Source of the DNA: G965276675 sp965276675 | GTDB lineage: Bacteria; Acidobacteriota; Terriglobia; Terriglobales; Acidobacteriaceae | Assembly: GCA_965276675.1 (NCBI GenBank) | Contig: OZ255624.1 | Coordinates: 868,001 to 932,000, forward strand | Direction: 5' to 3' | DNA: 64,000 bases | Shown here: positions 52,936-61,735 of the stretch, piece by piece | How positions within the stretch are numbered: the stretch's first letter is position 1 | Layout: each line of letters begins with the position of its first letter | The notes under the pieces: model-generated | The model's input: the letters and a program-made list of their open reading frames with translations, nothing else | Told to the model about the DNA's origin: nothing | Databases searched by the model: none | Translations under genes and position numbers: made by a program

Positions 52936-54431
52936 TGCGCCGCCAGAAGATCACCGAAGCGGACGACATCCCGGGCGAGCGCGGTGAAGTCTTCGGTCCG
53001 GCTACGGTGGTTGGTGTTGGCGACCCGAATAGCGTAGCGGTCGTCTAGAACCGTGCCGGAGACGATGTACAAGCCGGACTCCTGCAGTTCGACGATCAGT
53101 CTTCGGTTGAGCTGGTTCAGTGCGTCGTCGTCCAGGTTCGGCGCGCGATAGCGGAAGCAGACGACGTTGGTGGCGCGAGGCGCGAGCAGTTCAAGCTGCG
53201 CGTCCGCACGGATCAGAGCTTCCAAATGCGCGGCCTGGGCCACGTTCTGCTCGATCAGTGCGGCGTAGGTGGAGACGCCGTGGGTCTTGAACGACATCCA
53301 GAGCTTGAGCGCCTTGAAGGAGCGGGTGAGCTCGATGCCGCGGTCGGCAAAGGGCAGGCCACCGGCCATGATGCCGCCCTCCGCCTCTTCGAGGTAGGAC
53401 GCTCGGGTGGCGAAGGCAGCCGTGTGAGCTTCGGCATCGCGTACCAGCACACAGCCAATCTCGTAGGGCAGGTAGATCCACTTGTGCAGATCGAAGGCCA
53501 GGGAGTCAGCCTGTTCCATGCCGCGGACCAAGTGCGCGTGCTGTGCTGTAAGCCGGAGGAGTGCGCCGAAGGCTCCGTCCACATGGAACCAGAGCCCCTC
53601 TTCCTGGCACAGGCCGGCGATGGCGGGTAACTCATCGATGGCGCCAGTATTGACTGTGCCGCAATTCGCGATGACGGCAACCGGACGATGACCGGCGGCC
53701 CGGTCTCGGCGAATCTGCGCGTCTAGCAGTGACACGTCGATCCGGTGCGCGGCGTCCACAGGAATGCGCCGGTAGTTGTCGCTGCCCAGCCCAAAGAGCT
53801 CCACGGCCTTCTGCGCCCAGGAATGCGTCTCGGTCGAGCCGTAGACCAGCAGCCGGGGCTGGCCGGACTGCAGTCCCTCTTTGCGGAGATCAAAGCCGGC
53901 TTTGGCGTGGCGGCCCACGGCGAGCCCGATCAGGTTGGCCATGGTGCCTCCGGAGGTCAGCAGGCCGGAGCTCCCGGCCGGCATGCCCATCAGCTCCGCC
54001 AGCCAGCGCAGCACCTGTTCTTCGACCAGGGCCGGGGCCTGGTTGCCACCGGCCATATGAGCGTTCAAGCCAGAGGCCAGCATGTCGGCCAGCATCGCCA
54101 GGGGGGTGCCGGTACCGCGCACCCAGCCCCACGCGCGGGGGTGGCGGTTACCGACGGTGTAGGGCAGGATGTGTGCGCGGAATCTCTCGTAGACGGCGTC
54201 AGCCGGCTTGCCGTTGAATGGAACTGGCTCCAGTAGCGCCTCCACGGAAGCAGCTGGCAGGGGCTGCCATGCGGGACTCTCGCGCAGGTTGGCCATGTTG
54301 CGGAGCATATCGTCGAGCATCCGGTGGCCGAGTGTGCGCAGTTCCTCCCAGCCCTGGGAGGAAGAGTTGTCCGGGTCTAAGGTGAGTTCGGGGGTGTGTA
54401 CCAAAAGATGCGGTGCTGTTGGGGAGGGCAT
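52932..54431 (-). CDS. PLP-dependent decarboxylase, group II (aromatic amino acid/glutamate type)
   Basis: 499 residues. Fold-type I decarboxylase landmarks: HPRAWGWVRGTGTPLAML, MPAGSSGLLTSGGTMANLIG (phosphate binding), WFHVDGAFGALLRL with the PLP-stacking/Asp region, and FDLHKWIYLPYEIGCVLV with the Schiff-base Lys (about 317). The C-terminal domain ends in VSGTVLDDRYAIRVAN. The substrate is open: aromatic amino acids, Glu, Asp or diaminobutyrate are all used by relatives. ATG 54431. It overlaps the PLP-homeostasis gene by four bases, so the two are probably translated together. Confidence 0.92.
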   Translation of the reverse strand: MPSPTAPHLLVHTPELTLDPDNSSSQGWEELRTLGHRMLDDMLRNMANLRESPAWQPLPAASVEALLEPVPFNGKPADAVYERFRAHILPYTVGNRHPRAWGWVRGTGTPLAMLADMLASGLNAHMAGGNQAPALVEEQVLRWLAELMGMPAGSSGLLTSGGTMANLIGLAVGRHAKAGFDLRKEGLQSGQPRLLVYGSTETHSWAQKAVELFGLGSDNYRRIPVDAAHRIDVSLLDAQIRRDRAAGHRPVAVIANCGTVNTGAIDELPAIAGLCQEEGLWFHVDGAFGALLRLTAQHAHLVRGMEQADSLAFDLHKWIYLPYEIGCVLVRDAEAHTAAFATRASYLEEAEGGIMAGGLPFADRGIELTRSFKALKLWMSFKTHGVSTYAALIEQNVAQAAHLEALIRADAQLELLAPRATNVVCFRYRAPNLDDDALNQLNRRLIVELQESGLYIVSGTVLDDRYAIRVANTNHRSRTEDFTALARDVVRFGDLLAAQ

Positions 54432-54662
54432 GGGGCCTCGCTATGCGGAGTTGCGGGCGAGGCATACCGTTGCGACGCTCGGGTCCACGTCCTCTTAGGA
54501 GGATCGTAGCGCCTATTCTGAGGATACCCCTTTTAAGCGCTGGGGCGCTCCCCAGGCGCGCATTGCTGGGGGCGTAGCGTGAAGACGACTGTGCATCTCG
54601 CGCGCTGCGGAATGGTGGGCGTAGGTCAAGGAAGCAATTGAACTTTTCTGCCAGGGCAGAGT

Positions 54663-56306
54663 TTGGCGCGATGGCATAAAATTTTTGGGATCGATGTGGA
54701 AGCCGAAAAAAATAGCGAAGTAGCGAGGCATACGGAACACGATAGACGACTCCGACGAGTTTGGCTCTGGGTGGGAGTGGCCGCGCTGTCGACAGTGGTG
54801 GTGCTGCTGGTGGTGGGCGAGGTGGTATTGCGGCGGGCGGGGCCGATTCTGAAGGGACGGGTCGTCGAGACATTGAGCACGCGGTTCGACAGCAGGGTGG
54901 AGCTCGATGGTCTGGATGTCTCGATCATCCGTGGGCTGGAGGTTTCCGGCACGGGGCTGCGGATCTTTCCGCCTGACGATGTCGTGGCGGCTGGGGCTAA
55001 AAATCCGCTGATTGCGATCCAGCTGTTCAACTTCCACGCGGGATTGATGGGTCTCTTTTTCAAGCCGATGCACGTAGGCATGGTGCATGTGCAGGGACTG
55101 ACGATCGACATTCCGCCGCGGGAGATGCGGCAGCAGGGTGCGCCAAGGTCACGGCACGTGGGCAAGATCAAAATCGAAGTGGGGCAGATCGTGTGCGACG
55201 ACTCGCGGTTGGTGATTGGCACGGCGAAGCCGGGCAAGGATCCGAAGGACTTCGAGCTGAAGCACATCGTGCTGCATGACGTAGGACCGAGCGCGCCCTG
55301 GCACTACGATGCCAGGCTGACGAACGCGGTGCCAAAGGGAGAGATTCACGCCGTGGGGACCTTCGGGCCGTGGAATACGGAGAGCCCGGGTGATTCGACG
55401 GTGACGGGCAAGTACACGTTCGACCATGCTGACCTGAACACGATCAAGGGGATCGGGGGCACCCTGTCGTCGGGGGGCGATTTCAAAGGCCAGCTCAACC
55501 GGATCGAGGTGGAGGGGAAGACGGAGACGCCGGATTTCTCGCTGGATACGGCCAATCATGCGATGCCGCTGCATACGCAATTTTCGGCGGTAGTGGATGG
55601 GACGAGTGGCGACACCTATCTGCAGTCGGTGGAGGCGAAGCTGGGGGAGACAGAGTTCTCCTGCCGGGGCGCGGTGATCAACGTGAAGGGAAAGGGACAC
55701 ATCATCGACCTGGATGTAGATGTGCAGGCGGGACGGCTGCAAGATTTCCTGCAACTGGCGGTGAAGACGGAGCCAGTGGTGATGACGGGAGTGATCGGGA
55801 CGAAGGCGAAGCTGCATATTCGTCCGGGTAAGGAGAGCGTGAGCCAGAAGATGAGCATGCAGGGAGGCTTCACGCTGCGGCGGATTCACTTCACGAATCC
55901 TGAGGTGCAGGACAAGGTGGATATGCTGAGCCTGCGGGCGGAAGGGGAGCCGAAGGAGGCGAAACCGGGCGCGGAGGACATTAACTCGCGGATGACAGGG
56001 CAGTTCGTGGTGGGTGGGGGCAAGCTGGACTTCAGTGAACTGAACTACACCATGCCCGGGGCGACGGTGCGGCTGCAGGGCGTGTATTCGCTGGACGGTA
56101 AGAAGTTCGATTTTCGGGGTAAGGTGAGGACGGAGGCAAAGCTGTCACAGATGGTGGCTTCGCGGTGGAAGAGCTGGATGCTGAAGGTGGCGGATCCTTT
56201 TTTCCATAAGAACGGTGCCGGCGCGGAGATACCGGTGAAGGTGACGGGGACGAACGCCTCACCGAAGTTCGGGCTGGATTTGGGGAGTAAGGGTGAGACG
56301 AAATAG
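54663..56306 (+). CDS. AsmA-like envelope protein
   Basis: 547 residues: short basic cytosolic N terminus, one membrane helix (about 33-55, VWLWVGVAALSTVVVLLVVG), then a long periplasmic beta-rich repeat region of the AsmA/TamB-C type (VVETLSTRFDSRVELDGLDV near the start, FVVGGGKLDFSELNYTMPGA late). AsmA-like proteins are thought to bridge inner and outer membranes and move phospholipids. The start is TTG 54663 in the longest frame; GTG 54696 is an alternative, and neither has a clean ribosome-binding site. It converges on trxB, 38 bases apart. Confidence 0.82.
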   Translation: MARWHKIFGIDVEAEKNSEVARHTEHDRRLRRVWLWVGVAALSTVVVLLVVGEVVLRRAGPILKGRVVETLSTRFDSRVELDGLDVSIIRGLEVSGTGLRIFPPDDVVAAGAKNPLIAIQLFNFHAGLMGLFFKPMHVGMVHVQGLTIDIPPREMRQQGAPRSRHVGKIKIEVGQIVCDDSRLVIGTAKPGKDPKDFELKHIVLHDVGPSAPWHYDARLTNAVPKGEIHAVGTFGPWNTESPGDSTVTGKYTFDHADLNTIKGIGGTLSSGGDFKGQLNRIEVEGKTETPDFSLDTANHAMPLHTQFSAVVDGTSGDTYLQSVEAKLGETEFSCRGAVINVKGKGHIIDLDVDVQAGRLQDFLQLAVKTEPVVMTGVIGTKAKLHIRPGKESVSQKMSMQGGFTLRRIHFTNPEVQDKVDMLSLRAEGEPKEAKPGAEDINSRMTGQFVVGGGKLDFSELNYTMPGATVRLQGVYSLDGKKFDFRGKVRTEAKLSQMVASRWKSWMLKVADPFFHKNGAGAEIPVKVTGTNASPKFGLDLGSKGETK

Positions 56307-56344
56307 AGCATGCCGGGCACTCCGATTTAGCAGGGTCTTTCCGC

Positions 56345-57280
56345 TTACCGGCCGTGCTCTTCCAGATACTTCTCTACTTCGAGTGCGGCGGCGCAGCCGG
56401 AGCCGGCGGCGGTGATGGCCTGGCGATAGCGGCGGTCCTGTACATCGCCGCAGGCAAAGACGCCTGGAACGCGGGTGAAGACGTGGTCGGTGGTCTTGAT
56501 GTAGCCGTCCTCGTCCAAATCGATCTGCCCGGCGAACATTTTGGCGTTGGGGATGTGGCCGATGCCGAGAAACATTCCGCTCAGCGGAAGGTCGGAGACC
56601 TCGCCGGTTTTGAGCTGGCGCAAACGCAGGCCGGTGACCTCGCGCTGTTCGACGCCGAGGACCTCTTCGACCGCGACGTTGGTGATGAACTCGATCTTCT
56701 CGTGAGCGCGCGCCCGTTCGAGCATGATGCTGGAGGCGCGAAATTTGTCCGAGCGATGCAGTAGATAGACCTTGGTGGCAAAGCGCGTGAGGAAAAGCGC
56801 CTCTTCCATGGCGGAGTCGCCGCCGCCGATCACCGCCAGCTCCTTGTTCATGAAGAAGAAGCCGTCGCAGGTAGCGCATGAGGAGACGCCGTGCCCGATC
56901 AGCTCCTGCTCACTGGGCAGCCCCAGCCACCGCGCCGAGGCGCCGCTGGCGATGATCAGGGTGCGAGTTTGGACAGTCTCGCTGCCGAGATTGAGCGAGA
57001 AGGGGCGTTGCGAGAGGTCGACCGAGACCAGGTGGCCCATCTGAAAGGTCGCGCCGAAACGGGAGGCCTGCTTCTTCATGTTCTCGATGAGCTCGGGACC
57101 CTGAATGCCCTCCGGCCAGCCGGGAAAATTCTCGACCATAGTGGTGATGGAGAGCTGGCCTCCCGGTTCGTGACCCTCAAGAACCAGAGGGCTGAGGTTG
57201 GATCGCCCAGTATAGATGGCGGCGGTGAGGCCTGCGCAGCCGGAGCCCAGAATGACGGTGTCGCGAATCGTGTCTGCCAT
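56345..57280 (-). CDS. trxB: thioredoxin reductase
   Basis: FAD/NADPH flavoenzyme that reduces thioredoxin. 311 residues, normal length. FAD motif GSGCAGLTAAIYTGR (about 12-26), the redox-active CATC (about 136-139) in SSCATCDGFFF, NADPH-binding VIGGGDSAMEE (about 150-160), and the C-terminal FAD segment VFACGDVQDRRYRQA. Divergent from the small gene at 57377. Together with the exported thioredoxin-fold proteins it forms part of the thiol redox supply, though direct coupling across the membrane is not shown. Confidence 0.97.
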   Translation of the reverse strand: MADTIRDTVILGSGCAGLTAAIYTGRSNLSPLVLEGHEPGGQLSITTMVENFPGWPEGIQGPELIENMKKQASRFGATFQMGHLVSVDLSQRPFSLNLGSETVQTRTLIIASGASARWLGLPSEQELIGHGVSSCATCDGFFFMNKELAVIGGGDSAMEEALFLTRFATKVYLLHRSDKFRASSIMLERARAHEKIEFITNVAVEEVLGVEQREVTGLRLRQLKTGEVSDLPLSGMFLGIGHIPNAKMFAGQIDLDEDGYIKTTDHVFTRVPGVFACGDVQDRRYRQAITAAGSGCAAALEVEKYLEEHGR

Positions 57281-57376
57281 GTGCGTACGGATTTGATTCT
57301 AACTTGTAGGCGGAAGATTCCGGCGCGCGCGCCGGGGTTTCGGGCACGCGGCTGGAATTGCTCTACCATCGGGAGT

Positions 57377-57577
57377 ATGGCAAATCTGGTGTTGGTGTAC
57401 GGGATGCGGCTTCTTCCAGCGGACGAGGTCAAGCAGGTGGGCGAGGCTCCAGTGGCGCTGCAGAACGGCAATGAGGCGCACGTGACGATGCACGTATTGG
57501 AAGGCTCGCGCGAGCAGATCGAGGGGCAGCTGCGGCAGAGTATCGATGCGTTCTTCGACTTTTATCCTGAGATATGA
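57377..57577 (+). CDS. small hypothetical protein (66 residues)
   Basis: Starts at ATG 57377, directly behind GGGAG; the same frame is open for 480 bases upstream, but only inside trxB, so the short version is taken. Sequence LVYGMRLLPADEVKQVGEAP and EAHVTMHVLEGSREQIEGQL then SIDAFFDFYPEI: soluble, acidic, one predicted helix at the end. No family recognised. Divergent from trxB with a gap of about 96 bases. Confidence 0.6.
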   Translation: MANLVLVYGMRLLPADEVKQVGEAPVALQNGNEAHVTMHVLEGSREQIEGQLRQSIDAFFDFYPEI

Positions 57578-57731
57578 AGTCTGAACCCGTCAACTATAGA
57601 TACCGCAATTCGGTATTGAAGTAACCGGAATCACCCGATTGGGTGATCACACTGCCGACCAGGCCCGTGGCGTAATGGTGCTGGGGGCACACCGGTCACG
57701 CGAGCTCGAAGACAGAGGAGCAGGAGGCTTG

Positions 57732-58643
57732 GTGCGCAACGTAACGGCTGATTGGAGAATAGCTAGATTTGCAGCAGTGATCGGGTTGGGGTGTGCGCTC
57801 GGAGCGGGAGCTGCGGCGATAGCTCAGGCCAATGTTCCCCGGGAGAGTGAAAGCACGGCTACGATTCCCGCACCCGTGCAGGGCCAAGTGCAAGGCCAGG
57901 GTGGCGTGCATAACGAGCATGTACCGGCACAGCGCATTCCCATGCTGCCGGCCAACGGGGAGGGTGGGCAGCCGCTCGCGGGAGCGGCGAAGACCGAAGA
58001 TGTGCTGGCGGAGCTGGTCCACCGAGCGGGCGTCATCTTTGCCGGTGAGGTCTATGCCATCCGCATGCCGGAGGGAGAGGCAAACCAGGGCACGGTAGGC
58101 GGACAACATAGCTCGAATGCGAATGTGGTGGAGATTGAGTTTCGCGTGGATCAGGGTATTCGCGGAACGAGCGTAGGCGATGCGTATGTGCTGAAGGAGT
58201 GGGTTGGACTATGGCGGAACCGGCCCGCGCCCTTCAAGCTGCACCAGCGCGCAGTGGTGTTTTTGTATCCGCCAAATGCGGCTGGCTTGAGTTCGCCAGT
58301 CGGAGGGATGGTCGGGGTATTGCCGATCGAGGCAGGGAACCAAGTGGATTTACGCCGGCTGCACACGTATGTGCACAGCGCGGCAGCAGTGAAGACGCAG
58401 AGCACTGGAACAGATGCCAGCACCCATACTCCCAGCACCCATACTTCCGGAGCAGGAAAGCACAAACCGCAAGTGCCTGGAGTGGCGACTGAGGCTGGCG
58501 AGGAGACGCTGGTCTCGGGAACGGACAGCGGTGGGATGCCAGAGCTGGACTCGAGCAATATTCCATTTCTTGCGCTGCTACGCGATGTGTATGTGCTCTC
58601 TGCCGCCGAGGGTAACGGGGCGGCGAAGCCGGCCACAAAGTAG
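57732..58643 (+). CDS. exported hypothetical protein
   Basis: 303 residues from GTG 57732, which has AGGAGG four bases upstream; ATG 57639 and 57675 lack such a site. Signal peptide (about 13-34, AVIGLGCALGAGAAAIAQA), a Gln/Pro/Gly linker, then a beta domain (ELVHRAGVIFAGEVYAIRMP, NVVEIEFRVDQGIRGTSVGD, FKLHQRAVVFLYPPNAAGLS). The Thr/His-rich linker (STGTDASTHTPSTHTSGAG) and C-terminal LLRDVYVLSAAEGN follow. No family recognised. The 3' end overlaps the start of the large IPT/Ig protein, so they are probably one operon. Confidence 0.62.
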   Translation: MRNVTADWRIARFAAVIGLGCALGAGAAAIAQANVPRESESTATIPAPVQGQVQGQGGVHNEHVPAQRIPMLPANGEGGQPLAGAAKTEDVLAELVHRAGVIFAGEVYAIRMPEGEANQGTVGGQHSSNANVVEIEFRVDQGIRGTSVGDAYVLKEWVGLWRNRPAPFKLHQRAVVFLYPPNAAGLSSPVGGMVGVLPIEAGNQVDLRRLHTYVHSAAAVKTQSTGTDASTHTPSTHTSGAGKHKPQVPGVATEAGEETLVSGTDSGGMPELDSSNIPFLALLRDVYVLSAAEGNGAAKPATK

Positions 58644-61548
58644 AGCTGCGGCACTCCTCCTGGTCTCCATTCCGCTGATTTGGATCCAGGTCGTTTGCGG
58701 AGCACCAGCACTGGCGGGCGGTCCTCGCTTTGTTGCAGGCGTGGGCTATTTTGATCCCGCAGTGAAGGGTCATCCCATCGTCTGGAAGAATGGGCAGGTC
58801 TCCTACTACACAGATCAGGGCGATCTTAGTAGCTCCGTGACGAACGCAACGGGGAATGCCACTGTTGCCGCTGCTGCCGCCTTCTGGAACGCAGTTCCCA
58901 CGGCGGGGGTGGCGATCGCAGCCGCCGGAACGCTCGACGAAGACGTGAGCGGCACAAATGTCACCGCATCCTTGCAAGGCGTGAGCCTTCCTGCCGACAC
59001 CGAAAGTCTGGCGAAACCGGTTGCGATCGTCTACGACGCCGATGGCGCTGTTATGGATTCGCTCCTGGGCGTTGGCGCAAGCGATCCCATCACCTGCTGG
59101 CGAAGTGGGGTGATGGTCCAGGTGGACAAGCTGGCGACGGATGGGACGATTGCCCATGCGCTGGTGCTGGTGAATGGTCGCTGCGTTGGATCATCCACAG
59201 CCGAACTGCAGGAGCTTCAGTATCGATTGATTCGGGCCTTTGGACAGATCCTGGGGCTCGACTGGTCACAGGCGAACGACGCGATGTATATGGGGGTGCG
59301 TCCCTGGACCGATGCCGGTTTCGAGGGCTGGCCAGTGATGCATCCTCTCGATCTGCGGTGCGGGAATGTGAGTTGGGAGTGCATTACCAATCCGTTCGCA
59401 TTGCGGACCGATGACGTGGCGGCCCTGAATCGCCTTTATCCAGTCACGGCGGCGAACGTAGGGCAGTTCGTCGGCAAGCAGATCACGGCCCGGTCCACGG
59501 TAGCGATTCACGGCGTCGTGCGCTTTCGCCAGGGCCAGCCGATGCAGGGCGTGAATGTCATCGCTCAGCCCTTGATGCCGGGAACCAACATCCCCGATAT
59601 CCGCTATCCCGCAGCCTCGGTCAGTGGCTTCGCCTTTCGCGGCGATGCGGGGCCGTCCCATCCCTCTGAGACATCGGGCGTCGCAGTTGGTTCGCTGGGC
59701 AGCGATGACGTAGAGCTGGAGGGCGCCTACGACTTGAGCGGGATGCCGCTGCCCCCCGGAGCAACAGCGGCTGATTACCAGATCACGCTGGAGCCGATCA
59801 ACGGGCTCTACCGTGACTCAGAGTCTGTGGGGCCTTATAGTGTGGGGTCGCCAACACCCTCAGGCACGATGCCGACCGCCATTGTGCATGGGCTGACCGC
59901 GGGTGCGACTGTCCAGCAAGACTTCACCATTGGCGACTCCGCCGACGACACCAACAGCGGCGGGGATGGAAGCGAGACGAATCCGGCCTCTCTACCGCAA
60001 GACGGGGAGTGGACCGGGCGTATCTCCCCCTATGGCCACGAAAGCTGGTTCCAATTCCCGGTCAGGGCTGGTCGACAGCTGACAATCGAGGCGCAGTCGC
60101 TCGACGAGAGCGGAGAGATCACGCTGGACAAGGCACAGGTCGTGCTCGGACTGTGGAGTGCCTTCGATCCGCCCGGTTCAGCACCGGAGTTGAGCACACC
60201 GGTGGCGTTGAATGGGTTCATCCCTGGGGAGACATATCTGAGTCTTCAGACCCTTGCAGATGGGGAGGCGCGTCTCCGTGTGGCAGACGAGCGCGGGGAT
60301 GGCCGGCCAGACTATGCCTATCGAGGGCGGTTGCTGTATGCGGATACCGTAACCCCCTCGCGACTCCCGCTGAGTGGTGGCCTGATCACCATCCGCGGCA
60401 GGGGCTTTCGCCCCGGTATGACAGTCAGCTTCGGAAATGTAACTGCATTGATTACAGAAATCACGCCGACACAGATTGTCGCAATGGCTCCTCCGGCTCA
60501 GGCGCCGAGTGGCAGTCTTACGCTCCTAGTAGCCGATCCCCAGACACTGGGAACGGCAAGCATTGGTAACGGTATCAGTTACGATGCGGGCACTTACGAT
60601 CTGCTGACGGTTCTGAAGCAGCCGGACGGCTCGCTCAGCGCGGGAACACCGGCGACCTTTGCCGTGCGGGCACTCGCGCCGGATGGAACAACGCCGCTGG
60701 AAGGGGTGACGGTGCTGTTCACGGTCGCGGCTGGCTCGGCGGGCTACTCGGCTTGCGGGGGAGCTGCAACGTGTAGCGTGACGACGGAGGCGGACGGTAG
60801 CGCCTCTGTCCAGGTGACGGCGACAGCCCAGGGCTACACCCGGCTTGCCGCGGCTACACTGCCCAACGGCAGCATGGTCAGCGTCACGTTTACCTCGACG
60901 GCTCCTGCGTCCACAACAGCACTGAGCGGGACGATTTACCTGGCCGCTGGCGCGACGTACACCTGGAATCCACTAGTACTGATGCGTGCCGGTGCTCAGC
61001 CCAACGCTGGAGCGCTTGTCTTCTGGTCTGGGGTGGCAGGTGCGATGCCTGCGGCATCGCGCACTTTTGCAGATGCGAGCGGCATCGCGACGGTGGCCAT
61101 TGCGGCAGGACCACTCGTGGGTGGAGCAATTGCGACAGCGCAGGCATGCGGCCTGGACCTGAGCGCGTGCGCCACCTTCAACGTGATCGGGATCCACCCC
61201 GAGGTAGAAGCGCTACTGCCGGTGAGCGGGGTCAGCCAGGAGTTGTTCGCAGGGCAGAGCACGGCGGCGGTCGTCTTTCGCGTGGTGAATGCCATCGGTG
61301 ATCCGGTAATCGGCGCTGTAGTTTCGATCTACGAAACGTTGCGGCAGTGGACGCCGGCTTGCGAACCGCATGTCACCTGCCCCGCCGCACCGGTACTGGC
61401 CTCTACCGTTGTGCAAAGGACGAGTGATGGGCAGGGATTGGTGGTCTTGCAGCCGCTGGCGCGTACCGATGTGCCCACACAACTCACCGGCATCGCCATA
61501 GCCGGGACCGCGGGCACCGCCAGCTTTTCCATTGACCAGCACCCCTGA
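58591..61548 (+). CDS. large secreted protein: degenerate matrixin-like domain, IPT/TIG and Ig-like domains
   Basis: About 985 residues. A basic segment (RVTGRRSRPQSR) and a hydrophobic core (AAALLLVSIPLIWIQVV) form a signal peptide ending near APALA. Residues about 50-290 recall a matrixin protease: strands, then LQYRLIRAFGQILGLDWSQA and TDDVAALNRLYPVT. Where active matrixins have HExxHxxGxxH, the His and Glu residues are missing. Next come a carboxypeptidase-regulatory-like segment (GVVRFRQGQPMQGVNVIAQ), a pre-peptidase-C-like domain (GRISPYGHESWFQFPVRAGR), an IPT/TIG domain (about 585-680, GGLITIRGRGFRPGMTVSFG) and three Ig-like (Big_1 type) modules to the C terminus. No membrane anchor or sorting signal is visible. 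The start is uncertain: ATG 58591 and 58585 overlap the upstream gene and lack a ribosome-binding site. Confidence 0.68.
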   Translation: MCSLPPRVTGRRSRPQSRAAALLLVSIPLIWIQVVCGAPALAGGPRFVAGVGYFDPAVKGHPIVWKNGQVSYYTDQGDLSSSVTNATGNATVAAAAAFWNAVPTAGVAIAAAGTLDEDVSGTNVTASLQGVSLPADTESLAKPVAIVYDADGAVMDSLLGVGASDPITCWRSGVMVQVDKLATDGTIAHALVLVNGRCVGSSTAELQELQYRLIRAFGQILGLDWSQANDAMYMGVRPWTDAGFEGWPVMHPLDLRCGNVSWECITNPFALRTDDVAALNRLYPVTAANVGQFVGKQITARSTVAIHGVVRFRQGQPMQGVNVIAQPLMPGTNIPDIRYPAASVSGFAFRGDAGPSHPSETSGVAVGSLGSDDVELEGAYDLSGMPLPPGATAADYQITLEPINGLYRDSESVGPYSVGSPTPSGTMPTAIVHGLTAGATVQQDFTIGDSADDTNSGGDGSETNPASLPQDGEWTGRISPYGHESWFQFPVRAGRQLTIEAQSLDESGEITLDKAQVVLGLWSAFDPPGSAPELSTPVALNGFIPGETYLSLQTLADGEARLRVADERGDGRPDYAYRGRLLYADTVTPSRLPLSGGLITIRGRGFRPGMTVSFGNVTALITEITPTQIVAMAPPAQAPSGSLTLLVADPQTLGTASIGNGISYDAGTYDLLTVLKQPDGSLSAGTPATFAVRALAPDGTTPLEGVTVLFTVAAGSAGYSACGGAATCSVTTEADGSASVQVTATAQGYTRLAAATLPNGSMVSVTFTSTAPASTTALSGTIYLAAGATYTWNPLVLMRAGAQPNAGALVFWSGVAGAMPAASRTFADASGIATVAIAAGPLVGGAIATAQACGLDLSACATFNVIGIHPEVEALLPVSGVSQELFAGQSTAAVVFRVVNAIGDPVIGAVVSIYETLRQWTPACEPHVTCPAAPVLASTVVQRTSDGQGLVVLQPLARTDVPTQLTGIAIAGTAGTASFSIDQHP

Positions 61549-61735
61549 TGCAGCCACGACGGGTGCTGGAGCATACGAATGCCACCTCGCCTGCTGGTCG
61601 AAACAGGACCTCTTTCAGCCGTGTTACAGCAAGTTGCAGGCGGAATTTCTATCCCTTACGGAAATCTCCATGCTTTCCGGGGCGCAGTGCATCTCTTAAA
61701 TGACATAACATCTGCACTCACGAAAGAGAGGTCGT

